Shown here one piece after another: positions 26,301 to 35,370 of a stretch of 64,000 nt of DNA. A model generated the notes under the pieces. That model was not told the origin of the DNA. It saw only the letters and a list, made by a program, of their open reading frames with translations, and did no database searches. Each line of letters begins with the position of its first letter. The first letter of the stretch is position 1. The translations under genes were made by a program, and so were the position numbers. The DNA is taken from assembly GCF_002954325.1 (NCBI RefSeq), contig NZ_MQVX01000001.1:1851383-1915382 (forward strand). Direction: 5' to 3'. Source of the DNA: Aureicoccus marinus (GTDB lineage Bacteria; Bacteroidota; Bacteroidia; Flavobacteriales; Flavobacteriaceae).

Positions 26301-29300
26301 CTGCATTGTTTAGTGTCACATCTACATCCAGGCTACCGGCTCCCTCATTCACGGATTGGTCCAGAATACTCACTGAAGCCGCATCGTTATCCGTGATACT
26401 ACCCGTGGCCGGCGTAGCACTAAAGTTGACCAAGGGGTTGGTTGAAGAAACCAAGGTCACCGTAAAGTTTTCGGTTCCCTCCACTATACTATCATCGGTC
26501 AGCGGAACAGAAATAGTTTGCTCCTCACCCAGGGTACCAACAAAAACAATAGTACCCGCTGTACTGTCGTAATCCGGGTTACCTCCACCTCCTGTCGCTG
26601 TTCCATCCGTAAAGGAATAGCCGATGGTCGCTCCACCTGGTGCAGCCTTGTCTAGTGTCACCGTAAATTCCAGATTTCCGTCACCTTCGCCTGCACTGGC
26701 ATCCGCCACAGAAACTTCTGCAAAATCATCGTTCAAGATCGTGAGCAGTCCCGTATCTGAAATATTAACCGCTAAAGTAGTACCGGTTAGCGTAGAAAGC
26801 CCAATCGTCAGATTTTCATCGTTTTCTACCAAAGCATCTGTCGTTGGAGTAACTGTAAAAGTTTGGGATTCGCCAGCGGTTCCTGCGAAGGTCAAAATTT
26901 CTCCAACCACAGCGGTATAATCGCCATCAGCAACCGTTGCTGTTCCGTCCGAAGTACCTCCTAAGACTGTAAATCCACCTTGAACAGGGTTATCCAGGGT
27001 CACTGTGACAGTGATTGCGCCATCGTCTTCGTTCCCGCTTACATCGATAATGCTTAGGCTGGCCGTATCATCATTGTTTATGGTAATGATTGCTGTATCG
27101 CTAATATCAACAGTAAAAGCTGTACCGGCCAGATTACTCATACTGACCGTAAGCGTTTCATTGGCCTCGAGTTTCGTATCGGCTGTAGGAGTAACGGTGA
27201 AGGTTTGAACTTCCCCAGGAGTACCAGCAAAGGTCAGGGTTTGCGCCGTTACTGCGGTATAGTCCGAATCCGCCAAGGTAGCCGTTCCATCAGCCGTCGA
27301 GACATCCACGGTAAATCCACCGGGAATGGCCGTTCCCAATGAAACAGAGACCGTTATCGGTCCGTCATTTTCGTTTCCACTGACATCAACAATCGATAGG
27401 GTAGCTCCATCATCGTTGTTGATAGTCAAAATTCCTGTATCACTAATACCGACGGCCAGTGAGGTCGCGGCCAGATTACTAAGACTCAAGTTAACCGTCT
27501 CGTCTCCTTCAACCGTAGCATCGGCGGTTGGGGTAACGGTAAAGGTTTGACTTTCGGCGGCGGTACCGGCAAAGGTTAAGGTCTGAGAAGTTACAGTCGT
27601 ATAATCACTGTCAGCTGTTGTCGCAGTTCCATCTGCTGTAGAGGCATCTACGGTAAATCCGCCTTGTACGGCATTATCTAAAGTTACCGAAACCGTAATG
27701 GCCCCATCATCTTCATCACCGTTCACATCGGCAATCGTAACCGATGCGGTATCATCATTGAGAAGAGTTGCCGTAGCTCCGTCACTGATATCGACTCCAG
27801 CGGTGGTTCCCACATAATTCGATTGACTAAAGCTTACCGTTTCATTGGCTTCTAGTTTGGTATCGCCTGTTGGCGTAAAGGTAAACGTCTGTGTTTCGGA
27901 AGCCGTACCGACAAAGGTTAGGGTCTGGCTCGTGATTGCGGTATAGTCGCTATCGGCCGTTGTTGCCGTTCCATCTGCTGAAGAGATATCCACAGTAAAA
28001 CCGCCCTGAACAGCATTGTCAAGTGTGGCAGTGAAGGTGATATTCCCTCCATTCTCATTCCCGGATTCATCCTCAATAGTTACCGCAGCCGAGTCGTCGT
28101 TAGTGAAAGTAACCAAACCGGTGTCCGAGATACTGATTGAAAAAGCCGTACCCGTTAAGTTGCTCATACTGACCGTCACGGTCTCATTACCTTCCAAAAC
28201 AGTGTCTGCCGTCGGCGTCACCGTAAAAGTCTGTGTTTCAGACGCAGTTCCGACAAAATTTAGGGTTTGGGAAACAACGGGCGTATAATCCCCACTACCT
28301 GAGGTCGCTGTTCCATCGCTGGTTGAAACATCAACACTAAAGCCCCCAGGAATGGAAGTGCCCAAAACCACGGAGACCGTGATAGCACCATCGTCTTCGT
28401 TGCCGCTAACATCCGCAATGGTCAGGGTAGCCCCATCATCATTATTGATGGTCACTAAAGCCGTATCGGTAATATCGACACCTAAAGTTGTAGCCGCTAG
28501 ATTGCCCAAGCTAATCGATACATTTTCGTCTGACTCAACAGCAACATCGGCTGTTGGTGTGAGTGTAAAGGTCTGGGATTCACCAGCTGTACCGGCAAAA
28601 GTCAAGGTTTCAGAAACCACAGCAGTGTAGTCACTATTGGCCAGTGTAGCCGTACCATCTGCTGAAGAGGCATCGACCGTGAACCCGCCTTGAACCGCAT
28701 TATTCAAAACCACAGAAACCGTGATGGGTCCGTCGTCTTCATTTCCGTTGACATCCGCAATGCTTAGAGCAGCCGTATCGTCATTGGTAATCGTTACCGT
28801 GGCAGTATCTGTTATGGTTGGTGTTCCTGTACCACTCAGACTGCCCATACTTAGGGTGAAGGTTTCGTTCGCCTCCAACTTGGTATCACCGACCGGGGTG
28901 ATGGTAAAAGTCTGTGATTCAACCCCTGTACCAGTAAAAGAAACCGTTTCCGAAACCGCCGGATAATCGCTGTCGGCCGTAGTGGCGGTACCATCAGCAC
29001 TTGTCACCACGACATCAAAAGCTCCTCCCGCATTTCCGTCGAGTTCAAGGGTAACGGTAATAGCCCCATCATTTTCATTACCACTCACGTCCGCGATGGT
29101 TACCGCCGCTGTAATCGAGTCGTCATTGTTAATCGTTAAGGTTCCCGTATCGGTAATGGTTACGGGAAGGGTAGTCGCCGCCAGGTTCGAAAAACTCAAG
29201 GCAACGGTCTCATTACTTTCAACATCGCTATCGACCGTTGGAGTCACCGTAAAGGTTTGGGTTTCCGAAGCCGTTCCGCTAAAAGTCAGTGTTTCTGCGG

Positions 29301-30603
29301 TGACTGCGGTATAATCACTGTCTGCCGTTGTCGCTGTTCCATCTGCCGTTGAAACATCGACCTCAAACCCGCCTTGAACCGCATTATCCAGCGTTACGGT
29401 CACGGTAATCGCCCCGTCATCTTCGTTCCCACTGGTATCGGTAAAGGTCACAGCAGCCGAATCATCGTTGGTAATCGTTGCCGTACCGGTGTCGGTGATA
29501 TTGATTGCTGAACTGCTCACCCCAACGGTCAGAGGTACTAGACTGGTCATACTTAAATCAATGACCTCATTTGCTTCAAGCTTGGTATCCCCGGACAAAG
29601 TGATTGAGACAGTTTCAACTTCACCGGCTCCACCAGCAAATGTAACCGTCTGATTCACTACAGCTGTGTAATCACCATCTGCAGTGGTCGCCGTGTTATC
29701 TGCGGTATTGACAGAAAATAAGAATCCTCCATCAACAGCATTATCCACAGTAAGATTTAATGTTATTGAACCTGTATTTTCATTGACCGATGCATCTGTA
29801 AAGGTTACCGTCGCCGTATCATCATTGGTAATGGTGGCCGTACCCGTATCGGTAATATTGATTGCAGAACTACTTACAGTGACAGGAACCAAATTTGCGA
29901 AACTGAGATTGATTACTTCATCCGCTTCCACCTTGGTATCCCCGGTCAAGGTGATCGTAAAAGACTCCACCTCGCTTGCCGTACCTGCAAAAGTTTGGGT
30001 CTCATTCACAACAGCTAAATAATCACTATCGGCTGTCGTCGCGGTATTGTCAGCAGTACTTACATCGACATCAAAGCCTCCATCGACCGCATTATCTACC
30101 GAAACATTGATCGTTAAAGACCCTGTATTCTCATTAACCGATGCATCTGTAAAGGTTACGGTTGCCGTATCATCATTGGTGATGGTAACCGTGGCGGTAT
30201 CGGTAATGGTCGCTGAACCTACACCCGAAAGACTTCCCATGCTGAGTGTAAAGGTCTCATCGGCCTCCACTGTGGTATCACCAACAGGGGTAATGGTAAA
30301 GGTTTGTATTTCGGGGCCCGTTCCGACGAAGGTGACCGTTTCGGAAACTGCCGGGTAGTCGCCCGGAGAAGAAGCTGTGACGTCTGAACTGCTGACAACA
30401 ACATCAAATGTGCCTCCGGCATTGGCATCCAAACTAAGAGTTACGGTGATAGCTCCATCATTCTCGTTACCACTGACATCAGCAATGGTAACGGTTTGTG
30501 CCTGCAGCGTAAGGCTGACGCCCAAGAATACAAATACCGTAAAAAGAGTTTTACCCAGAGAAGTGGTTAAAATTTCTGCCGACTTTTTAAAGTAGAGAAA
30601 CAT
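23362..30603 (-). CDS. Giant T9SS-secreted surface protein with 14 Calx-beta repeats
   Basis: 2413 residues from the ATG at 30603 (signal peptide ending LQAQ). Fourteen Calx-beta repeats of about 114 residues, each with a V-S-G-N-E-D/N-D-G-type Ca-binding loop and the ending I-T-N-D-D, span about 38-1630. Two to three Ig-like segments with Cys follow (about 1635-2085), then calcium-binding thrombospondin-3-like repeats (DPDNDGLTDEEE, DTDDDGIDDGQE) at about 2088-2190. A DUF11-type domain (about 2200-2320) precedes a type B T9SS C-terminal domain (FSPNGDGQNDR, WDGSGNNGELPNGTYFY). It is likely a Ca-stiffened adhesin at the cell surface. Repeats are similar enough in DNA to recombine. The companions PorP/SprF and OmpA lie downstream. 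Confidence 0.9.
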   Translation of the reverse strand: MFLYFKKSAEILTTSLGKTLFTVFVFLGVSLTLQAQTVTIADVSGNENDGAITVTLSLDANAGGTFDVVVSSSDVTASSPGDYPAVSETVTFVGTGPEIQTFTITPVGDTTVEADETFTLSMGSLSGVGSATITDTATVTITNDDTATVTFTDASVNENTGSLTINVSVDNAVDGGFDVDVSTADNTATTADSDYLAVVNETQTFAGTASEVESFTITLTGDTKVEADEVINLSFANLVPVTVSSSAINITDTGTATITNDDTATVTFTDASVNENTGSITLNLTVDNAVDGGFLFSVNTADNTATTADGDYTAVVNQTVTFAGGAGEVETVSITLSGDTKLEANEVIDLSMTSLVPLTVGVSSSAINITDTGTATITNDDSAAVTFTDTSGNEDDGAITVTVTLDNAVQGGFEVDVSTADGTATTADSDYTAVTAETLTFSGTASETQTFTVTPTVDSDVESNETVALSFSNLAATTLPVTITDTGTLTINNDDSITAAVTIADVSGNENDGAITVTLELDGNAGGAFDVVVTSADGTATTADSDYPAVSETVSFTGTGVESQTFTITPVGDTKLEANETFTLSMGSLSGTGTPTITDTATVTITNDDTAALSIADVNGNEDDGPITVSVVLNNAVQGGFTVDASSADGTATLANSDYTAVVSETLTFAGTAGESQTFTLTPTADVAVESDENVSISLGNLAATTLGVDITDTALVTINNDDGATLTIADVSGNEDDGAITVSVVLGTSIPGGFSVDVSTSDGTATSGSGDYTPVVSQTLNFVGTASETQTFTVTPTADTVLEGNETVTVSMSNLTGTAFSISISDTGLVTFTNDDSAAVTIEDESGNENGGNITFTATLDNAVQGGFTVDISSADGTATTADSDYTAITSQTLTFVGTASETQTFTFTPTGDTKLEANETVSFSQSNYVGTTAGVDISDGATATLLNDDTASVTIADVNGDEDDGAITVSVTLDNAVQGGFTVDASTADGTATTADSDYTTVTSQTLTFAGTAAESQTFTVTPTADATVEGDETVNLSLSNLAATSLAVGISDTGILTINNDDGATLSIVDVSGNENDGPITVSVSLGTAIPGGFTVDVSTADGTATLADSDYTAVTAQTLTFAGTPGEVQTFTVTPTADTKLEANETLTVSMSNLAGTAFTVDISDTAIITINNDDTASLSIIDVSGNEDDGAITVTVTLDNPVQGGFTVLGGTSDGTATVADGDYTAVVGEILTFAGTAGESQTFTVTPTTDALVENDENLTIGLSTLTGTTLAVNISDTGLLTILNDDFAEVSVADASAGEGDGNLEFTVTLDKAAPGGATIGYSFTDGTATGGGGNPDYDSTAGTIVFVGTLGEEQTISVPLTDDSIVEGTENFTVTLVSSTNPLVNFSATPATGSITDNDAASVSILDQSVNEGAGSLDVDVTLNNAVSGGFTVAYTVTDGTAIGSGTDYTVANGTLTFAGTANEVETIPIAITTDNLVETTENFIITLGTPTNGVGVSGSPATISITDDDTASLAIGDVSVSENLGTVNVPVTLTGAVQGAFDVDFDTADGTATVANGDYNVGSGTLTFTGAANQSQNITLTILNDAEIEADEQFTVQLSGLTNNLVTFSNDTAVVTILNDDDCLAGTDAPMLDPAQNTNFCDAFTKDLDDYSMTTAPAGSELRWSTQNTGLDNEANHLPSSVVTSTGTYYGFFFDPLNDCASPTLEITLTQTTSPSPGIANNASACTVVANGNTAIDLDDQIDGEDAGVWTIITDPSAGGISINGSNIVNFVGQAEGTYVFRYTTTGAVAPCVNSSTDLTVTVTDCAAPCDAGTVAPTLDASQPTVFCDNLNVNLNDFVSSPAPAGAVLRWIPGGANPDPLDESSHIDPNVSAPGTYFGFFYDGVNGCSSPTLVVTLSISITPEILSTSGAESCGSASLTLSATTSDGATLNWYDAPSGGNLLFSGGSFTTPILDMTTSYYVEAEENGCASAREEVLAVVNQEPSAGSATNADACSTTGGSDPTVIDLDDTLTAADPGVWSITTDPSGGSVVINGDNTVDFEGLAAGDYVFTYTTNTAQAPCTDVSVQVTISVLNCVADPDNDGLTDEEEADIGTDPNDPDTDDDGIDDGQEVADGTDPLDDCDNIGGTARPDSDCDNDGLTTSEETSLGTDPNDPDTDGDGINDGQEVLDGTNPLDACDPNLTPDCNPANIDLSIQKTADRLGALVGETIVFTITLTNETMDRIGSARVQELLGGSTGFTYVNHTASKGTYNDATGIWLVEDMDPEEEVTLTVTVQLNVSGIFENTVRIVESFPSDDVASNNVASVSITVNRSIGDCGFLFNQFSPNGDGQNDRLIINCIENFPGNSLEIFDRYGNSVFQATNYDNSWDGSGNNGELPNGTYFYILDLGDGSEPTKGWLQIIR

Positions 30604-30752
30604 TATAGCATATTGGTTATCAATCGTTTTTCTCAGGTTGATACGTTTGGGCGAACTCAATATTAATAAAAAATGTTACACATACCCTAGAATCCCGATT
30701 AAATCTGGGTTTTTTAGGCAAAATGTAGTAATCAGACTATAAAATGTAAAGA

Positions 30753-31628
30753 TTAGCTTTGAGCAACTTCCACCTCCCGGTTGATCTTTCTGACCAGGCC
30801 TTGAAGAACTTTCCCCGGACCTACTTCAATAAAGCTCGCTCCTCCGTCGGCAATCATCTGTTGAACGCTTTGCGTCCAGCGAACAGGCGCCGTCAATTGA
30901 GCAATAAGATTTTGCTGAATTTGCTCAGGATCAGATATGGCAGAAGCAGTCACATTCTGATAAACCGGGCAAACCGGATTCGAAAAATTCACCGCGCGAA
31001 TGGCCGCTTCCAATTCTTCACGGGCCGGTTCCATGAGCGGAGAGTGAAAAGCTCCTCCAACAGGAAGAAGCAATGCGCGTTTAGCCCCTGCCTCCTTTAA
31101 GACTTCGCATGCGGCTTCTACAGCGCTCAGCTCACCAGAAATAACCAATTGACCAGGACAATTATAATTGGCAGCCACAACAACCCCAGGGGTATCTGCG
31201 CAAGCCTTTTCCACGACAGCATCCTCCAATCCAAGGACAGCAGCCATCGTTCCAGGATTCGCATCACATGCTTTTTGCATGGCCTGAGCACGCTTAGAAA
31301 CCAATTGTAAACCGTCCTCAAAAGAGAGGGTTTTGTTGGCCACCAGAGCAGAAAACTCCCCTAAAGAGTGACCGGCAACCATATCGGGTTGAAAGGAGTC
31401 CCCCAATACCGCAGCCTGAATAGTAGAATGCAAGAAAATAGCCGGTTGAGTTACGCGGGTTTGTTTGAGCTCTTCAGCCTCCCCCTCAAACATGATTTTG
31501 GTGATTTCAAAACCGAGGATTTCATTGGCTTTATCAAAGAGACTCTTGGCCTCGGCAGAGGAATCGTAAAGCTCTTTCCCCATCCCGATAAACTGGGCTC
31601 CTTGTCCCGGAAAAATGTATGCATTCAT
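30753..31628 (-). CDS. fabD: Malonyl-CoA:ACP transacylase
   Basis: 291 residues, standard length. It begins AYIFPGQGAQFIGMG and has the nucleophile motif GHSLGEFSAL (Ser near 92), with the catalytic His in GGAFHSPLM near residue 200. It transfers malonyl groups to acyl carrier protein at the start of fatty acid synthesis. The gene stands upstream of the giant surface protein with about 150 nt between them, and downstream of a carbonic-anhydrase-like gene on the same strand. Confidence 0.95.
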   Translation of the reverse strand: MNAYIFPGQGAQFIGMGKELYDSSAEAKSLFDKANEILGFEITKIMFEGEAEELKQTRVTQPAIFLHSTIQAAVLGDSFQPDMVAGHSLGEFSALVANKTLSFEDGLQLVSKRAQAMQKACDANPGTMAAVLGLEDAVVEKACADTPGVVVAANYNCPGQLVISGELSAVEAACEVLKEAGAKRALLLPVGGAFHSPLMEPAREELEAAIRAVNFSNPVCPVYQNVTASAISDPEQIQQNLIAQLTAPVRWTQSVQQMIADGGASFIEVGPGKVLQGLVRKINREVEVAQS

Positions 31629-31675
31629 GGTACTACCTTTATATTTTTTGCGAAAATAGTAAAACCAAAAGGAAG

Positions 31676-32191
31676 CTATTCTTCCTTAAACCAAGAAGAG
31701 TACATCAGGTAGTTCTTGGCGATGCGTTCGATTTCTCCTTTACTGAGTTCCGGAGAGACTTCTTTCACCTTTTTCGCAGGAATTCCCGCATAGACAGAAC
31801 CTGCTTCTACCCGAGTTCCCTGGGTCACCACAGCCCCCGCTCCAACGATGGATCCGCTCTCGACCACACAACCATCCATGACGATGCTGCCCATGCCAAT
31901 CAATACGTTGTCTTCCAAGGTACATCCATGAACGATGGCATTGTGCCCAATCGAAACGCGATTCCCAATGGTCGTTGGCGCCTTTTGGTAAGTGCAGTGA
32001 ATAACCGCGCCATCCTGGATATTGACCTCATCCCCGATATGGATGTAGTGAACATCTCCACGAATGACCGCGTTGTACCAGATACTGCAGCGGTCGCCCA
32101 TTTTTACCTCCCCGACGATGGTCGCGTTTTCGGCTATAAAACAGTCTTCCCCTATTTGAGGATGATTTCCTCGAATTTCTTTTATGATCAT
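31676..32191 (-). CDS. Gamma-carbonic-anhydrase-family hexapeptide-repeat protein
   Basis: 171 residues from the ATG at 32191, chosen because the upstream open frame reads through the end of the response regulator gene. Left-handed beta-helix hexapeptide repeats run through the protein (IWYNAVIRGDVHYIHIG, then HNAIVHGC, GMGSIVMDGC) and include the metal-ligand histidines of gamma-class anhydrases (YrdA/PaaY group). The reaction is uncertain in this group: carbonic anhydrase or a thioesterase-linked role. Confidence 0.85.
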   Translation of the reverse strand: MIIKEIRGNHPQIGEDCFIAENATIVGEVKMGDRCSIWYNAVIRGDVHYIHIGDEVNIQDGAVIHCTYQKAPTTIGNRVSIGHNAIVHGCTLEDNVLIGMGSIVMDGCVVESGSIVGAGAVVTQGTRVEAGSVYAGIPAKKVKEVSPELSKGEIERIAKNYLMYSSWFKEE

Positions 32192-32195
32192 ATGT

Positions 32196-32930
32196 TTATT
32201 GAAAGTATTGCAGTAATTCAGCTTTCTTGGATGCGGAAACAGAAAGTTCTTTCCCTGTACTGAGCACCACGCTACCGCCTTTTCCTTTGCGGTAGCGGCT
32301 GACCTCATTCACATTCACCAGGAACGACTTGTGGATACGGGCAAAGGAAAAACCATCCAGTGCCGTTTCAAAATACTTCAGGGTTTTACTGACCAGAATT
32401 TTCCGATCCTTCAAGTGAATTTCGGTGTAGTTATCATCGGCCTTGCAGTAGATGATCTCCTGCGCACTGAGCACTTCAAAACCGTCTTGTTGAGGAACGG
32501 TAATCTTTCCTTCCACGGGCTGCAGACGCGCTTGCAGTACTTTTCCTTCAATGGCTTCTTCCTGCTTTTTGACTTCCCCAACATAGTCCACTGCTTTCAC
32601 CAACTCATCAATGCTGATCGGTTTGGTAAGGTAATAAGCCGCATGGTGATTCAGGGCGTCCTTGGCATAGTGATCGTAGGCCGTAACGAAGACCGTTTCG
32701 AAGCTCCGGTCCGGCAATTGATCCAACAGATCAAAGGCGTTTCCAAAGGGCATTTCTACATCCAGAAACAAGAGGTCTGGTGGGCTTTGCTTTATAAGGT
32801 TAACCCCAGATTCTACCCCATCAGCCTCTCCCATAACCTCCACCGTTGGGCAGTATTTGCCTATGTAATTACGTAGGATCTCGCGGCTGTGGGTTTCGTC
32901 TTCAACGATCAGTGCCTTTAGTTTTTTCAT
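32196..32930 (-). CDS. LytTR-type response regulator
   Basis: 244 residues. The receiver domain (1-120) has the phosphoacceptor Asp in LLFLDVEMP (near 57) and the Lys in YLTKPI. The LytTR DNA-binding domain (about 140-240) has FEVLSAQEIIYCKADDNYTEI and FARIHKSFLVN. It overlaps the upstream kinase gene by 4 nt (ATGA), so the two are translationally coupled. Confidence 0.95.
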   Translation of the reverse strand: MKKLKALIVEDETHSREILRNYIGKYCPTVEVMGEADGVESGVNLIKQSPPDLLFLDVEMPFGNAFDLLDQLPDRSFETVFVTAYDHYAKDALNHHAAYYLTKPISIDELVKAVDYVGEVKKQEEAIEGKVLQARLQPVEGKITVPQQDGFEVLSAQEIIYCKADDNYTEIHLKDRKILVSKTLKYFETALDGFSFARIHKSFLVNVNEVSRYRKGKGGSVVLSTGKELSVSASKKAELLQYFQ

Positions 32931-35200
32931 TTTTTAGCCAATTCAAGTTCGACTCGGGTACCTCGCCCATCTGGAAAGAGGTCCTGAATTTCCACCTTGA
33001 CCTGCTCTGCATTCAGCGCATTCAAAATGGCAATCCGCCTTTGGATATTCCCCATCCCTTTGGACTGTTGTTTCTTCTGATTCTTCGTTTTCAGCTGTTT
33101 GGATTGCTTTCGTCCAATACCGTCATCTGTAATGCTTATGCGTATACGCTCCCCTCCCATTGGTTCGAGACGAACCAGGAGTTCTCCTTTTTCCTCTTTA
33201 TAGCGGAGTCCGTGCCAAATCGCATTTTCAATATAAGGCTGCAGGAGCATAGGCGGTATCGAAAAACCTTCGGTATCGAGATGTGGATCCACCTCGAGTT
33301 GGTAGTCGAATTTCTCGGGAAAACGCGAGTGCTCGAGCTTCATATACAAGCGAAGCAGTTCAATTTCTTTGGTTAGCGGGATAAAGTCCTCTTCGGAGTT
33401 TTCCAGTACCGAACGCATCAAGGTCGAAAAATCCGTCAGGTAGCGGTTGGCACTTCGCTCATCACTTTTTGCAATGAAGTTATTGACCGAATTCAGGGCA
33501 TTAAAAATAAAGTGCGGATTCATTTGCGAGCGCAACGACTTCAAGTCCAATAAGCGGTTTGCAAACTGCTGCTGACGGAAGTTGCGGTAGAACAGATAAG
33601 CCGTAAGCCCCAAAAACAACAGACCTGCACATAGGGCGTAGATAACAGTCTTTTGAATGCGGTTTCTCTCTTGCCCCAATTCCTGCTCGGTCAAGGCCAG
33701 ATCGTATTTGCTTTCGGCCAATTGACGATCTTGTTCTAAACTCGAAATACGCGCTTGCTTGGAAGCGATATCCCGGTTCATTCTCGCCGCCCTTGATATC
33801 TCTTGTTCCTTACGAACATACAGGGTATCCACTAAGGCCACATAAGCCTGATACGTTTCCAGGGCAGCGGTGTAGTCTCCTTTGTACTTGAGCACCTCAG
33901 CCAGCTTTCGGGTCGCATCCTTTTGAACGATGAGATCCGCCTCACTGTCGGCCTCTTCTATACTCTTTTCGAGATTAGGTATGGCCTCATCGTACTGATT
34001 TTGCTGAATATAGGCTTTGGCAATTTTATAATTGATACGCTGGGGAGTAATGGTGTCATTAGAAGAATAAACTGGTCTTCCCTGCTCATTTTTGGGCAGT
34101 TGCTGAATTTGATCCAAGCTCTTTTTACGCAATTGAATCTCGTCGTCATAGCGAGCGGTACGGTTGTAGTAATCGGCCACCTTTTCATTTTCTTCAATAG
34201 CTCGAGCCGGGTTTTGTTGTTCTGCCAATTGGAGGGAATTGGAAAAGAACTGATCCGCCTGAGGAGTAAGATCCTCTTTTTCGTAAGCCTCCCCGATCTT
34301 GGAATTCAAATCCGTCATCAGGTTGTTCTTTCTGAGCTTTGCTGCGAGGTCCAACGCTTTTTGGTAATAACTACGGGCTTCTTCGTTTTGATTAAGTCCT
34401 AAAAGTGCATCGGCCATCCCTTCCCAAATGGCAATTTGCTCGTCTGAAGACTTTTCGCTGCTCTTTTCTAAATCCTTGAAGGCATCTAAAGCAGGAGCAT
34501 AACGTTGGGCTTGCAATAACACTTGTGCCAAGCGCAAACGCGTACGCGGGGTATCGCTTTGTCTGAGCGCAAACCGGTAATTGTCTATCGCCAGGTCATA
34601 CTGCTTGTGGAATTCATAAATACGTCCCAGAAGTTCGTAGGCACTTGCCCTCTCGACGGGTGCATTGGCCGTACCGAGAGCATCAATCCCCAGGGTCACC
34701 CAATCCAGGCTCTTCTGAATGGGTTGGGTGGCATAAGCTCCAGCCGAATCGAGATAGCGTCTATAAGCATTCATCCGGGACCGCTCCACACTAACGGCCC
34801 GCTTAGAAATCTTTTTGGAAGGTGCCGATTCTTTTGAGGCTACCTTCATTTCCTCCTCCTGCTCCACCAAGAGCACCACATCGTCTTTAGAATTAACGAT
34901 ATGCCGTTTGCTGATGATCCCTTCGCCCTGAAAGGTTAAGAGGTCTCCGATTTGAACCCTTATACGGTATTGCCCCTGTGAATCGGTCTGGGCAAAACGG
35001 GCCCGGTCACTGCTGATTTCTATTCCAGATACGGGAGTTCGGTCCTCCGAAAGCAGCACCTTGCCCTTTAGAATAAAACTTTCTTTTTCGCTGCTTTGCA
35101 CCTGAGCATACAGCCCGGACGGACTGGCCAGACCAACCCATACAAAGAGAAATAAAAGAGAAATCGCGTACTTCATAGGAGTAAACTTAGTCGTTTTCAT
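32927..35200 (-). CDS. LytS-type sensor histidine kinase with TPR sensor region
   Basis: 757 residues. An N-terminal signal sequence is followed by a CarboxypepD_reg-like domain (about 42-110), periplasmic TPR repeats (about 150-470), a coiled coil, one membrane segment (about 525-545) and a cytoplasmic His_kinase domain with the motif MNPHFIFNALNSVNNF (phosphoacceptor His) and an ATPase domain ending in KGMGNIQRRI. A second ATG at 35176 would also leave a complete signal sequence. It is paired with the downstream LytTR regulator. Such TPR kinases in Bacteroidota are thought to sense envelope state, with no known ligand here. Confidence 0.9.
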   Translation of the reverse strand: MKTTKFTPMKYAISLLFLFVWVGLASPSGLYAQVQSSEKESFILKGKVLLSEDRTPVSGIEISSDRARFAQTDSQGQYRIRVQIGDLLTFQGEGIISKRHIVNSKDDVVLLVEQEEEMKVASKESAPSKKISKRAVSVERSRMNAYRRYLDSAGAYATQPIQKSLDWVTLGIDALGTANAPVERASAYELLGRIYEFHKQYDLAIDNYRFALRQSDTPRTRLRLAQVLLQAQRYAPALDAFKDLEKSSEKSSDEQIAIWEGMADALLGLNQNEEARSYYQKALDLAAKLRKNNLMTDLNSKIGEAYEKEDLTPQADQFFSNSLQLAEQQNPARAIEENEKVADYYNRTARYDDEIQLRKKSLDQIQQLPKNEQGRPVYSSNDTITPQRINYKIAKAYIQQNQYDEAIPNLEKSIEEADSEADLIVQKDATRKLAEVLKYKGDYTAALETYQAYVALVDTLYVRKEQEISRAARMNRDIASKQARISSLEQDRQLAESKYDLALTEQELGQERNRIQKTVIYALCAGLLFLGLTAYLFYRNFRQQQFANRLLDLKSLRSQMNPHFIFNALNSVNNFIAKSDERSANRYLTDFSTLMRSVLENSEEDFIPLTKEIELLRLYMKLEHSRFPEKFDYQLEVDPHLDTEGFSIPPMLLQPYIENAIWHGLRYKEEKGELLVRLEPMGGERIRISITDDGIGRKQSKQLKTKNQKKQQSKGMGNIQRRIAILNALNAEQVKVEIQDLFPDGRGTRVELELAKK

Positions 35201-35370
35201 GGGGCTTAAAAAATGGGGTTTTAGGGAATTAGTGTATTTTTTGGCATGATTTTCCCGGTTTACTCATTCAAAGGGCTCATTCACGCATCCACTTTCCCCC
35301 ACGGCTCAATACCGATTTTTTGTTTGATAGGCCCCCACTACTTTTAGACCATTCATCAAAAGAAAAAACC

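Noticed and set aside
24000..30500. Many open frames on the + strand opposite the giant gene
   Set aside because: They are low-complexity shadows of the repetitive, Thr/Asp-rich coding strand with no starts, motifs or spacing of real genes.
23362..30603. Long regular DNA repeats that could look like a CRISPR or satellite array
   Set aside because: They are Calx-beta protein repeats of about 340 bp in one continuous reading frame.
30604..30752. A terminator between fabD and the giant gene
   Set aside because: A weak stem CCCGATT/ATCTGGG exists but its T-run is on the + strand, the wrong side for fabD.
31676..32308. A 210-residue form of the hexapeptide-repeat protein
   Set aside because: The extra N-terminus reads through the end of the response regulator gene; the ATG at 32191 gives the usual family N-terminus.
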